Notes: generated by a model from the letters alone, not told the origin. A stretch of DNA of 8,929 bases from an uncultured Chloroflexota bacterium (GCA_913020235.1 CAJWBT010000077.1:1-8929), one strand, 5' to 3'. Shown: positions 1 through 7,063, counted from the stretch's first letter. Numbers and translations: made by a program.

Positions 1-380
1 AGCTTTCCCGCTGCATGTTCTGCGGCCTGTGCGTTGAGGCGTGTCCCTATGACGCCCTGTTCATGGGCAGCGGCTTCGAGCAGGGCCGTTACTCCCGCAA
101 GGAGATGGTCATCGGCCTCGATCAGCTGCGGCAAGCCGAAAAGAACCCCAGCACCTATTTCCGGCCCCAACTGGAAAGTGCGAGCTATGACCCCAGGGGG
201 GGACGGCCCCTGGACTGGAAAGACGTAGGGCGTGAGTCCTGGCGCTGGCACCAGAGAGAGAAGGCCGGAATGCGCCTGGCCGTGGCTCCGGCCTTAGACG
301 GGGGCGACCCTCCCTCACTCCCCCTTCGTGAGGGGGCGAATGGCGGGGTTGACCCAGCTTCTTCCGAGGAAAACGATTAG
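1..380 (+). CDS. nuoI: NADH-quinone oxidoreductase subunit I (NuoI), C-terminal part, 5' end outside window
   Basis: This is the end of the 8Fe ferredoxin-like subunit of complex I, which carries clusters N6a and N6b in the peripheral arm and passes electrons toward quinone. The reading frame is open from base 3 to the TAG at 378-380 (125 codons visible). The first visible residues hold the second cluster motif, CMFCGLCVEACP, the classic CxxCxxCxxxCP. It is followed by the family-typical stretch with PYDAL and GRYSRKEM. The first cluster motif and the N-terminus lie upstream of the window. The last 30 or so residues are unlike the conserved domain: they are rich in Gly, Pro and acidic residues and are partly encoded by a C/G palindrome at 312-336. 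The stop codon abuts the nuoJ ATG. The internal ATG at 15 is not the real start because it lies inside the cluster motif. Confidence 0.95.
   Translation, partial: LSRCMFCGLCVEACPYDALFMGSGFEQGRYSRKEMVIGLDQLRQAEKNPSTYFRPQLESASYDPRGGRPLDWKDVGRESWRWHQREKAGMRLAVAPALDGGDPPSLPLREGANGGVDPASSEEND
312..336. repeat. C/G-rich palindrome inside the 3' end of nuoI
   Basis: CCCTCAC at 312-318 pairs with GTGAGGG at 328-334. An alternative inner stem is CCCCC 320-324 with GGGGG 332-336. The core (CCCCCT, TCG, TGAGGGGG) resembles the core of the palindrome after nuoK at 1307-1353, so the two may belong to one dispersed repeat family. It lies within the coding frame, where it supplies part of the unusual NuoI tail. 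No T tract follows, so it is not a standard terminator. Confidence 0.55.
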
Positions 381-959
381 ATGACGTTCCAGGACATCGT
401 CTTCTGGATTCTGGCGGTGGTGGCCATAGGCGCCGCCCTGGGAGTGGTCTTGGTGAAAGACCTCTTCCGCGCGGCGCTCTTGCTTGTCTTGGTGTTCTTG
501 GCGGTTGCGGGATTTTTCGTCCTTTTGAGCGCGGAGTTTCTGGCGGTGGTCCAGGTGCTGATCTACGCCGGGGCCATATCCATACTCATCATCTTCGCCA
601 TCATGCTCACCCGGGACGTGCAGCGAGGCAACATGCCAAACCGGCTGCAAATCCCGGCCGTGCTGTTCGCGGCCCTCCTGCTGTCCGCATTGGTGGTGGT
701 GGCCACGGACACCGGCTGGGACCTGATCCCGGAGCGAGAGCAGACGCGGGTCGAACTGGTGCAGACCAGCGCCGTCACCACCGTGAGCGAGCAGAGCCTG
801 ACGGCCTCCGGATTTACTACCGAGCAAGAGCGGGACGCGGCCAAACAAGTGGGCCTGGCTGACCTGCTGATCGGGGATTTTGTGTTACCGTTCGAGGCGG
901 TGTCCGTATTGCTGTTGGCCGCAGTCATCGGCGCTCTGGTGCTGGTGAGGCCGAGGTAG
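381..959 (+). CDS. nuoJ: NADH-quinone oxidoreductase subunit J (NuoJ)
   Basis: This is a membrane-arm subunit of complex I (ND6 homologue), 192 residues long and within the usual range. Five hydrophobic segments are visible, at about residues 5-23, 31-50, 54-76, 90-108 and 166-188. The hallmark third helix contains [17 protein letters not shown]; in the family this helix has a pi-bulge and couples the quinone site to the pumping subunits. The last helix has the typical [19 protein letters not shown] polar loop of about 55 residues (roughly 110-165) separates helices 4 and 5. The ATG directly follows the nuoI stop, and a GAGGA Shine-Dalgarno sequence at 366-370 lies inside the end of nuoI, which suggests translational coupling. 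Confidence 0.95.
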   Translation: MTFQDIVFWILAVVAIGAALGVVLVKDLFRAALLLVLVFLAVAGFFVLLSAEFLAVVQVLIYAGAISILIIFAIMLTRDVQRGNMPNRLQIPAVLFAALLLSALVVVATDTGWDLIPEREQTRVELVQTSAVTTVSEQSLTASGFTTEQERDAAKQVGLADLLIGDFVLPFEAVSVLLLAAVIGALVLVRPR

Positions 960-964
960 CGACT

Positions 965-1306
965 ATGTCCCTTGAATCCATGCTCATAGTCGCGGCGATC
1001 TTGTTCGCCATTGGCCTGTACGGGGCGTTGGCCCGGCGGAACGCCCTGGCCGTCTTGATGTCCCTCGAACTCATGTTCAACGCGGTAAACCTGACACTGG
1101 TCGCCTTCGCGAAGTACGTGGCCCCGGCGGGACTCGCGGAAGACCTGACGGAAAACCTGGGCGGGGTGCTGACCGGACAGGTGTTCGCCGTGTTCATAAT
1201 CACGGTGGCCGCCGCGGAGATAGCTCTGGGCCTGGGCATCGTGTTCGCCATGTACCGGACCAACGGGTCGGTAGACCTGACCGAAGCCTCGGAGATGCGG
1301 AACTAG
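965..1306 (+). CDS. nuoK: NADH-quinone oxidoreductase subunit K (NuoK)
   Basis: This is a small three-helix membrane subunit of complex I (ND4L homologue), 113 residues against about 100 in E. coli. Both key membrane glutamates of the proton path are present: E35 in [12 protein letters not shown] (helix 2) and E85 in [13 protein letters not shown] (helix 3), matching E36 and E72 of E. coli. The spacing between them is 50 residues rather than 36, owing to an enlarged helix 2-3 loop (about residues 50-70) rich in Ala, Glu and Gly. The C-terminal SEMRN matches the SEMRG end of the E. coli protein. The start is 5 bp after the nuoJ stop, with GAGG at 953-956 as ribosome binding site. A palindromic repeat begins immediately after the stop codon. 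Confidence 0.95.
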   Translation: MSLESMLIVAAILFAIGLYGALARRNALAVLMSLELMFNAVNLTLVAFAKYVAPAGLAEDLTENLGGVLTGQVFAVFIITVAAAEIALGLGIVFAMYRTNGSVDLTEASEMRN

Positions 1307-1353
1307 AAATCCCCCCAACCCCCTGTCGCTAAGGGGGGGCGGAGGGGGGATTT
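1307..1353. repeat. C/G palindromic repeat between nuoK and the DUF2007-like gene
   Basis: Perfect 10-bp outer arms, AAATCCCCCC (1307-1316) and GGGGGGATTT (1344-1353), enclose an inner pairing of CCCCC (1319-1323) with the G run at 1333-1339 around the loop TGTCGCTAA. The element starts directly after the nuoK TAG. It would fold into a stable RNA hairpin, but only three Ts follow, so an efficient intrinsic terminator is doubtful. It looks like a dispersed miniature palindrome, similar in core to the one in the nuoI 3' end. It might cause partial termination or protect the upstream mRNA end. Confidence 0.7.
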
Positions 1354-1354
1354 A

Positions 1355-1374
1355 GCTGAGAGCTGAAAGCTGAG
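1355..1374 (+). repeat. GCTGANN heptanucleotide tandem repeat (3 units)
   Basis: GCTGA occurs at 1355, 1362 and 1369, exactly 7 bp apart (GCTGAGA, GCTGAAA, GCTGAG). The array abuts the palindrome at 1307-1353 on one side and the ATG at 1375 on the other. It occupies the place of the ribosome binding site for the small gene. A longer copy with the same 7-bp period is found before nadK at 7093-7123. Confidence 0.75.
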
Positions 1375-1569
1375 ATGTGGGTCGAGTTCAAACGCGCGCC
1401 CAACTTGATGATGGCGGAGATGTGGAAGGAAGCCCTGGAAGGGGAGGGCCTGCCCGCACGCATTCTGCCCGAGGGGGACATCCGGGATTGGGGGGAACGG
1501 GTGCCCTTCAGGGTTTACGTCCCACGTGGGAAAGAACACGTGGCTGAAGAGATAATGAGGAAGCTATAG
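1375..1569 (+). CDS. Small DUF2007-like (putative signal-transducing protein family) protein
   Basis: This encodes a soluble protein of 64 residues. The pattern resembles the DUF2007 family: an N-terminal strand ending in KRAPN, a helix (MMAEMWKEALEGEGLPA) leading to a second strand, then RVYVPRGKEHVAEEIM, a final strand and helix. No signal peptide, membrane segment or catalytic motif is visible. The molecular role of the family is poorly known, so I assign none. It sits between nuoK and nuoL; its TAG (1567-1569) directly abuts the nuoL ATG, and its 3' end carries the nuoL ribosome binding site, so the two are probably coupled. The ATG at 1375 has no clear Shine-Dalgarno sequence, only the GCTGANN array. 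The conserved strand order and its fit in the operon argue for a real gene; the family call is from pattern memory. Confidence 0.7.
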   Translation: MWVEFKRAPNLMMAEMWKEALEGEGLPARILPEGDIRDWGERVPFRVYVPRGKEHVAEEIMRKL

Positions 1570-3669
1570 ATGATCGGCGAAGCCGAGATATGGGCGATCC
1601 TGTTCCTGCCCTTGGGCTCTTTCGCAGTCATCGGCCTGATCATCAGGCCGTTCCTCAACCGTTTTCCCCTGCTCAGCGGGCTGGTGCTCATAGCCGCCCT
1701 CGGCGTGGCGCTGTGGCTTTCCATCATGACCCTGCGCTCGGTTATTCTGGGCCACGAGTTGGCCTTCGAGGCCCACGAGTGGCTGGCCGTTGGGGGAGCC
1801 ACCATCGAGATGGGCCTGCTGGTGGACCAATTGACCGCCATCATGCTGATCGTCGTCACCGGGGTCAGCCTGGTGATACAGGTCTACTCCCTGGCGTACA
1901 TGCACCGCGATCCCGGCTTCTCCAGGTACTTCGCCTATATGTCCTTGTTCACCGCCGCCATGCTCGGAGTGGTACTGGCCACCAACATCGTCCAGCTCTA
2001 CATCTTCTGGGAACTGGTGGGCGTCTCGTCATATTTGCTGATCGGCTTCTGGCATGAGCGCCCCTCGGCCGCGGCCGCCGCCAAGAAGGCATTCATCATC
2101 ACCCGGATCGGCGACGTGGGCTTCCTGATCGCCATTCTCTACCTATTTTTCCGGGCGGACGACTTCGCGGCGGCCGGCCTCAACGCCTTTCACATCCCGG
2201 ACATCTGGCAGGCGGCCCAGCCCGTCGCCGTTGGCGGGATGGGTATCCTGGTTGGCTCGGCCCTGACCTGGCTGACCCTGGGAATCTTCGCGGGCGCGGC
2301 GGGCAAGTCCGGCCAATTCCCCCTGCACGCCTGGCTCCCCGACGCCATGGAAGGACCAACGCCGGTCAGCGCCCTGATTCACGCGGCTACCATGGTCGCC
2401 GCCGGGGTATTCCTGGTGGCGCGATTTTACCCGGTGTTTCAGGCGGCCGAACACACCCTCACCGTGGTGGCCCTCATCGGCGCCTTTACCGCGCTGATGG
2501 CGGCTACGATGGGCCTGGTGATGAACGACATCAAGCGGGTGATGGCCTACTCCACCATCAGCCAGCTTGGATACATGATGGCGGCCCTGGGCGTCGGAGC
2601 CTACGACGCCGCGGTGTTCCACCTGTTCACTCACGCTTCCTTCAAGGCCCTGCTCTTCCTGGGCGCAGGCAGTGTAAACCACTCCACCGGGACCTTCGAC
2701 ATGCGGTACATGGGCGGCCTATGGCGTCGCATGCCCGTGACCTACGGGCTGACCGTCATCGGCGGACTGAGCCTGGTGGGCATCATTCCCCTGGCGGGGT
2801 TCTGGAGCAAGGACGAGATCCTGGCCGGGGCTTGGAACGGGACCGGCCTGGCGGAGCAATGGGTCAGCCGGCTCACCTTCGCCATGCTGCTGACCGGGGT
2901 GCTCCTGACCGCTTTCTACACTTTCCGGATGCTCCATATGACCTTCCACGGCCAGTTCCGGGGTGGGGTGGAGCAGGAGATGGAAGACCGGTCGGCCGAT
3001 GCTAGGGCAGCCACCTCATTGCCGGCCCCGGCGGGAGCGGCCCATGATTCACATGGCTCTGGGGGCTCGGGCGGCGTCCACCTGGGCGAGTCGCCCGTGC
3101 TCATGTGGCTTCCCATGCTGGTGCTGGGGGCGGCGGCGATTGCCTCTGGCTATCTGGCCAACCTCCAGTGGGGAGAGGTACTGGGTATTCCGGGCCACTG
3201 GATCACCGAGTTCTTGGGGTCCGGCTTGGAGGAGGCCGGCCCCGGCCTGGCAGAAGCGTTGGAGCATCACGGGTTCAGTTGGGGACTGGCCGGCGTCTCC
3301 ACCGCGGTGGCGCTGTCGGGTATGGCCTTGGCCGCTGCCTTGTACGTGCGTCACCGGGAGGGGGCGGGGCAGAGGTTCCGGGAGCCCTTGAGAGCGGTAA
3401 AGCCGGTGCACACCCTCTTGTCGCAAAAGTACTACATTGACGCCCTCTACGAAGGGGTGGTGGTCCGCCGGGTGTTCTACCGGCTCTTCGTTGGAGCAGT
3501 GGACTGGCTGGACCGGAACCTGGTCGACGGCGTGGTGGACACGATCGGCTGGGCTTTCCGCAACATCGGCTGGGCCGTCGGCCGGCTTCAGACCGGGCAG
3601 GTCCAGACGTACGGGGCGGCGGTTGTTTTTGGGAGCTTGCTCATAATGCTCTGGTTCCTGCTTTCGTGA
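1570..3669 (+). CDS. nuoL: NADH-quinone oxidoreductase subunit L (NuoL)
   Basis: This is the distal antiporter-like proton-pumping subunit of complex I (ND5 homologue), 699 residues, longer than the 613 of E. coli. Key ion-path residues can be seen: E148 in FWELVGVSSYLLIGFW (helix 5), K246 in GKSGQFPLHAWLPDAMEGPT (broken helix 7), H271 and H355, K322, K359 in HASFKALLFLGAG, and K414 in GFWSKDEIL (helix 12). A Gly/His/Ser-rich linker (about 485-507) comes before the C-terminal part. That part holds SQKYYIDALYEG at about 618-629 and the region expected to form the long lateral helix running along NuoM and NuoN. The final helix is near 682-698. The start is fixed by GAGGA at 1557-1561 and by the abutting upstream stop. 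A 225-bp repeat-containing gap follows. Confidence 0.97.
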   Translation: MIGEAEIWAILFLPLGSFAVIGLIIRPFLNRFPLLSGLVLIAALGVALWLSIMTLRSVILGHELAFEAHEWLAVGGATIEMGLLVDQLTAIMLIVVTGVSLVIQVYSLAYMHRDPGFSRYFAYMSLFTAAMLGVVLATNIVQLYIFWELVGVSSYLLIGFWHERPSAAAAAKKAFIITRIGDVGFLIAILYLFFRADDFAAAGLNAFHIPDIWQAAQPVAVGGMGILVGSALTWLTLGIFAGAAGKSGQFPLHAWLPDAMEGPTPVSALIHAATMVAAGVFLVARFYPVFQAAEHTLTVVALIGAFTALMAATMGLVMNDIKRVMAYSTISQLGYMMAALGVGAYDAAVFHLFTHASFKALLFLGAGSVNHSTGTFDMRYMGGLWRRMPVTYGLTVIGGLSLVGIIPLAGFWSKDEILAGAWNGTGLAEQWVSRLTFAMLLTGVLLTAFYTFRMLHMTFHGQFRGGVEQEMEDRSADARAATSLPAPAGAAHDSHGSGGSGGVHLGESPVLMWLPMLVLGAAAIASGYLANLQWGEVLGIPGHWITEFLGSGLEEAGPGLAEALEHHGFSWGLAGVSTAVALSGMALAAALYVRHREGAGQRFREPLRAVKPVHTLLSQKYYIDALYEGVVVRRVFYRLFVGAVDWLDRNLVDGVVDTIGWAFRNIGWAVGRLQTGQVQTYGAAVVFGSLLIMLWFLLS

Positions 3670-3700
3670 TCGGCGTGGACGGCCGGCGGAAGCGTTCAAG

Positions 3701-3860
3701 CCACAGAGGCACAGAGACACAGAGGTTTTCTGGGGATTCACTGACGCCGCTTATCGCTCACCGGGAGGCGGAGCCTATGGACAAGGAAGCATTCTGGGAG
3801 GAAGAAGATATTCCTGATATCCGTTTTTCTCCGTGCCTCCGTGCCTCTGTGCCTCTGTGG
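3701..3860. mobile_element. CACAGAG-type inverted-repeat element (MITE-like) between nuoL and nuoM
   Basis: A 25-bp left arm (3701-3725, starting CCACAGAGGCACAGAG) matches the reverse complement of the right arm (3836-3860, ending GCCTCTGTGG) at 23 of 25 positions. Each arm is itself built from CACAGAGR-type 8-mers. About 110 bp lie between them, including a short palindrome GATAT/ATATC (3807-3821). There is no transposase and no obvious target-site duplication at the flanks. Such CACAGAG repeats are a recurrent intergenic sequence type in bacteria, so this is probably a non-autonomous repeat. The remaining gap (3670-3700 and 3861-3894) holds nothing recognisable apart from the nuoM ribosome binding site. 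Confidence 0.7.
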
Positions 3861-3882
3861 CAATCTTCTATCGTGAATACTC

Positions 3883-3897
3883 AAGGGTAACGTAGTG
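3883..3897 (+). promoter_or_regulatory. Ribosome binding site and GTG start of nuoM
   Basis: AAGGG at 3883-3887 lies 7 nt before the GTG at 3895. The site is outside the inverted-repeat element, which ends at 3860, so nuoM keeps its own translation signal. It supports the GTG start, since no in-frame ATG lies nearby and the protein begins as expected for NuoM. Confidence 0.55.
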
Positions 3898-5421
3898 GTC
3901 ACAGGCTTTTCAGGCTTACTAACTGCGACAGTGTTCCTGCCCGCCGCCGGAGCGCTCGCCATCTTGCTGGTGGTCCGGGGCGACCGGACAATCCGCTATT
4001 TCGCGGTGCTGGTGGCGCTGGCGGACCTGGTGCTGTCCTTGCTGGTCTTCGCCCTCTTCGAGCAGGGGGACGGCGCCGAGCGGTTCCAGTTGATCGACCG
4101 GTTCACTTGGATACCGGCGGAGACGCTCCGGGCCAGCTTTTTCCTGGGGGTGGATGGGCTCAACACCCCGCTGGTGGCCCTCACCGGGCTACTGGGGTTC
4201 TGCGCGGTCCTGGCTTCCTGGCACATAAAGCTGCGGGTGCGTGAGTACTTCATCTGGCTTTTGGTGCTCCAGACGGCGGTTATGGGGGTCTTCTCCGCCC
4301 TCGACTTGCTGCTGTTCTTCTTCTTTTGGGAGCTTGAGTTGGTCCCCATGTACATGCTCATCTCCATCTGGGGCTCCGGGCGCAAAGAGTACTCGGCTAT
4401 GAAGTTCCTGGTCTTCACCCTCCTGGGCAGCGCCTTCATGCTGGTGGCCATCGTGGCGGTGTTCGCGACTCCGGGAGTCGGTACCTTCGACATGGTCGAG
4501 CTATCCACCAAGGGCACCACGTTGGCCTCGGCCAGCGTGCTGATACCGATGACGGGCCTGTTCTGGCTGTTCTTCGTCGCATTCGCCATCAAGCTACCCT
4601 CCTGGCCGGTGCACACCTGGCTGCCCGACGCTCATACCGACGCGCCCACCGCCGCCAGCGTGATGCTGGCGGGAGTGCTGTTGAAGATGGGCGGCTACGG
4701 GCTGCTGCGCATCAACCTTGGGATGTTCCCTGGACAAACCGACAAGTTCGCCTGGGCCCTGGTGGCTTTGGGGGTGGTCAGCGTGCTGTACGGAGCGGTG
4801 GTCACGCTGCAACAGACTGATTTGAAACGGCTCATCGCATTCTCCAGCGTCAGTCATATGGGGCTGGTGCTGCTGGGTATCGGCTCGATAGGGGTGTCCG
4901 ACGGTGAGCTGACCATGGCCGGTCTGAACGGGGCGGCCATGCAGCTGTTCACCCACGGCACCATCACCGGGCTGCTCTTCTTGACTGTGGGCCTGGTGTA
5001 CGAAAAGACCCATACCCGCCACATTCCCGATCTGGGGGGGTTGGCCGGCCGGATGCCGGTGGTCGCCACGGCCATCCTGATCGCCGGTCTGGCTTCTCTG
5101 GGACTGCCCGGCCTCAGCGGATTCGTGTCTGAGCTGCTGGTATTCATGGGGGCCTTCCAGGCATATGCCTGGCCCACGGTGCTCGCCGTCCTGAGCATCG
5201 TGCTGGCCGCCGGGTACATCCTCTGGATGATGGAGCGTGCCTTCTTCGGGGTGCGGCGGGAGCGGTTCGCCCAGGTCACGGACGCGTCATTGGTCGAGGC
5301 CACTCCCTTGGTCCTCCTGGTGATCACCATCGTGGGCATTGGCGTGTACCCGTCGTTGCTGACCGATGTTTTCCAGTCCGGCCTGGAGCCCATCGTGGCT
5401 TTGATACCGGGAGGTGGGTAG
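3895..5421 (+). CDS. nuoM: NADH-quinone oxidoreductase subunit M (NuoM)
   Basis: This is an antiporter-like proton-pumping subunit of complex I (ND4 homologue), 508 residues, almost the same length as in E. coli. The conserved ion-path residues are present: E146 in FFWELELVPMYMLISIWG (helix 5), K233 in FAIKLPSWPVHTWLPDAHTD (helix 7), K264 in LAGVLLKMGGYGLLR (helix 8) and E413 in GLSGFVSELLVF (helix 12). The HMGLVLLGIG and LFTHGTITGLLFL stretches are also family-typical. The protein is hydrophobic throughout, as expected for about 14 membrane helices. It starts with GTG. It is separated from nuoL by an inverted-repeat element and from nuoN by only 6 bp, so nuoM and nuoN should be co-transcribed. 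Whether transcription from nuoL passes the repeat cannot be told from sequence. Confidence 0.97.
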   Translation: MVTGFSGLLTATVFLPAAGALAILLVVRGDRTIRYFAVLVALADLVLSLLVFALFEQGDGAERFQLIDRFTWIPAETLRASFFLGVDGLNTPLVALTGLLGFCAVLASWHIKLRVREYFIWLLVLQTAVMGVFSALDLLLFFFFWELELVPMYMLISIWGSGRKEYSAMKFLVFTLLGSAFMLVAIVAVFATPGVGTFDMVELSTKGTTLASASVLIPMTGLFWLFFVAFAIKLPSWPVHTWLPDAHTDAPTAASVMLAGVLLKMGGYGLLRINLGMFPGQTDKFAWALVALGVVSVLYGAVVTLQQTDLKRLIAFSSVSHMGLVLLGIGSIGVSDGELTMAGLNGAAMQLFTHGTITGLLFLTVGLVYEKTHTRHIPDLGGLAGRMPVVATAILIAGLASLGLPGLSGFVSELLVFMGAFQAYAWPTVLAVLSIVLAAGYILWMMERAFFGVRRERFAQVTDASLVEATPLVLLVITIVGIGVYPSLLTDVFQSGLEPIVALIPGGG

Positions 5422-5427
5422 GCAGCC

Positions 5428-6963
5428 ATGACCGCCCACGACCTATACGTCCTATCCCCATACCTGGGTGTGGCGGGTGTCGCCATCCTGGTCATCCTGC
5501 TGGACCTGGTAATCAAGCGGAAAGGCCTGCTGCCAGTGTTCGCCTTGCTGGGATTGCTGGCGCCCCTGGCCCTGAGCCTGGTCCAGGCCTTCGACCTCGA
5601 GGACTCAGTTAACTTGCTTCGGGGCGCCGATCCCCTCTCCACCGGCCAGGCCAGCATTCTACTGGGCAGCCTGTCCGTCGACCGGTTCGCCCTGTTTTTC
5701 AATTTCCTGATATTGGCCGCGTCCGGCCTGGTAGTCCTATCTTCGACGGACTACGTCCGGCGGATGGAACGGTTCCAGGGCGAGTACTACGGACTGATCC
5801 TGTTCTCAGCGACTGGGATGATGCTGTTGGCCGCCGCCACCGAGCTGATCACTATCTACGTAGCGTTGGAACTGGCCACCCTACCCCTGGCGGCGCTGGC
5901 CGCCTTCCTGATGACCTCTAAGTCCAGCGAAGCCGGGATGAAGTTCTTTATCATCGGCGCGATCAGCTCCGCCATCATGCTCTACGGAATGGCGCTGATT
6001 TTCGGCTTCAGCGGCAGCACCAAGTTGTCTGAAATATCCGCGAGCGTGGCGGCCACCTCCGGCGGACTGTCTTCCGACAACTACGCCCTGCTGGTGGGAG
6101 TGGTCCTGATGGTGGTGGGGTTCGGGTTCAAGATATCCTCAGCCCCCTTCCAAATGTGGGTGCCGGACGTTTACGAAGGGGCTCCCACTCCGGTGGTGGC
6201 TTTTCTTTCGGTGGCCAGCAAGGCCGCCGCCTTCGCCATACTCCTCAGGGTGTTCTATACCGGGTTCTTCGACGTGAGCTTGGACTGGGCCGTTCTGATG
6301 GCAGTTCTGGCCGCCGCGTCAATGGTCATCGGCAACCTGGTGGCCATCAGCCAGAGCAACATAAGGAGGCTCTTCGGTTACAGCGCCATCGCCCACGCCG
6401 GCTACCTCCTGGTGGGGGTGGCGGCGGGCGTAAAAGCCTCCGGCCCGGACTCGGGTTTCCCAGAGTTTGTTTCCGTCGGCCCGGACAGCGTCCTGTTCTA
6501 CCTGGTCGCCTACGCGGCGGCAAATCTGACCGCCTTCTTCGCCATAGTGGCCATCGGCAACCGGATCGGCAGCGACCGGATCGAGGATTACGCCGGCGTA
6601 GCCCGGCGGGCGCCATTCCTGGCGATAGCCCTGGCCCTGGCCCTGGTGGCCCTGATTGGCGTACCCCCCACCAGCATATTCATCGCCAAGCTGTACATCT
6701 TCACGGCCGCGATAAAGGCCGACCTGACGTGGCTGGCCCTTCTGGGGGTAGCCAACAGCGTGGTGTCAGCCTACTACTACGTGCGAATCATCCGCGTCGT
6801 GTTCCTGCAACGGGCGGCTGCGGAGGAGGAAGAGCGCATTTCAACGCCGCCCGCGTCTTTGCTGGCTTTGACCGTCGCCGGTGCGGCCATGCTCTGGATC
6901 GGCATCGCGCCCGGCACCGTGCTCGAGTATTCGAAGATTGCCGTGGGGCCGTTGATCCCCTGA
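5428..6963 (+). CDS. nuoN: NADH-quinone oxidoreductase subunit N (NuoN)
   Basis: This is the third antiporter-like pumping subunit of complex I (ND2 homologue), 511 residues. Visible key residues are E148 in YVALELATLPLAALAAF (helix 5), K235 in GFGFKISSAPFQMWVPDVYE (helix 7), K265 in SVASKAAAFAILLR (helix 8) and K421 in GVPPTSIFIAKLYIF (helix 12). The helix 12 stretch has SIF and AKL where many NuoN proteins have GF and GKF, a mild variation that keeps the lysine. The start at 5428 is supported by GGAGGT at 5410-5415, 12 nt upstream and overlapping the end of nuoM. It is the last gene of the complex I operon, and no strong intrinsic terminator is visible in the 169 bp that follow. Confidence 0.97.
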   Translation: MTAHDLYVLSPYLGVAGVAILVILLDLVIKRKGLLPVFALLGLLAPLALSLVQAFDLEDSVNLLRGADPLSTGQASILLGSLSVDRFALFFNFLILAASGLVVLSSTDYVRRMERFQGEYYGLILFSATGMMLLAAATELITIYVALELATLPLAALAAFLMTSKSSEAGMKFFIIGAISSAIMLYGMALIFGFSGSTKLSEISASVAATSGGLSSDNYALLVGVVLMVVGFGFKISSAPFQMWVPDVYEGAPTPVVAFLSVASKAAAFAILLRVFYTGFFDVSLDWAVLMAVLAAASMVIGNLVAISQSNIRRLFGYSAIAHAGYLLVGVAAGVKASGPDSGFPEFVSVGPDSVLFYLVAYAAANLTAFFAIVAIGNRIGSDRIEDYAGVARRAPFLAIALALALVALIGVPPTSIFIAKLYIFTAAIKADLTWLALLGVANSVVSAYYYVRIIRVVFLQRAAAEEEERISTPPASLLALTVAGAAMLWIGIAPGTVLEYSKIAVGPLIP

Positions 6964-7033
6964 GCGGTCTTCAACTTGCATCCGTCGGCCTCAGAGGTGA
7001 ATGGAGGCGGACAACCTGCTCTGCCGGACAAAA

Positions 7034-7063
7034 TTGACACCAATTTGAACGCGGTGCTAGACT
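7034..7063 (+). promoter_or_regulatory. Sigma70-type promoter upstream of nadK
   Basis: A consensus -35 box TTGACA (7034-7039) is followed after 18 bp by TAGACT (7058-7063), which matches TATAAT at 4 of 6 positions and has a TGC extended -10 directly before it (7055-7057). Transcription would begin near 7070, giving a leader of about 63 nt that includes the GCTGANN array. The rest of the gap from 6964 to 7033 holds nothing I recognise. Confidence 0.6.

Noticed and set aside
349..382. TTGACC followed by GATTAGAT as a promoter for nuoJ
   Set aside because: The spacing between the boxes is about 23 bp, too long, and nuoJ is translationally coupled to nuoI inside an operon.
315..848. Long minus-strand frame opposite nuoJ, and similar minus-strand frames opposite nuoK, nuoL, nuoM, nuoN and nadK
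   Set aside because: They lie opposite well-recognised membrane or enzyme genes, have composition expected of GC-rich shadow frames (Arg, His, Gln, Pro rich) and show no motifs.
1307..1353. Palindrome after nuoK as an intrinsic terminator
   Set aside because: Only three Ts follow the G run, and the operon continues with nuoL, M and N, so full termination here is unlikely.
3666..3776. Upstream part of the open frame 3666-3890 as a gene between nuoL and nuoM
   Set aside because: It overlaps the nuoL stop and is made largely of the left repeat arm, giving low-complexity protein with no family resemblance.
3701..3860. CRISPR array from the CACAGAG repeats
   Set aside because: The units are short, directly adjacent and arranged as two inverted arms rather than as equal repeats with unique spacers.
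6156..7037. 293-codon + strand frame overlapping the 3' part of nuoN
   Set aside because: It is an out-of-frame reading of nuoN, very rich in Arg and Gly, with no recognisable domain. nuoN is clearly the real gene.
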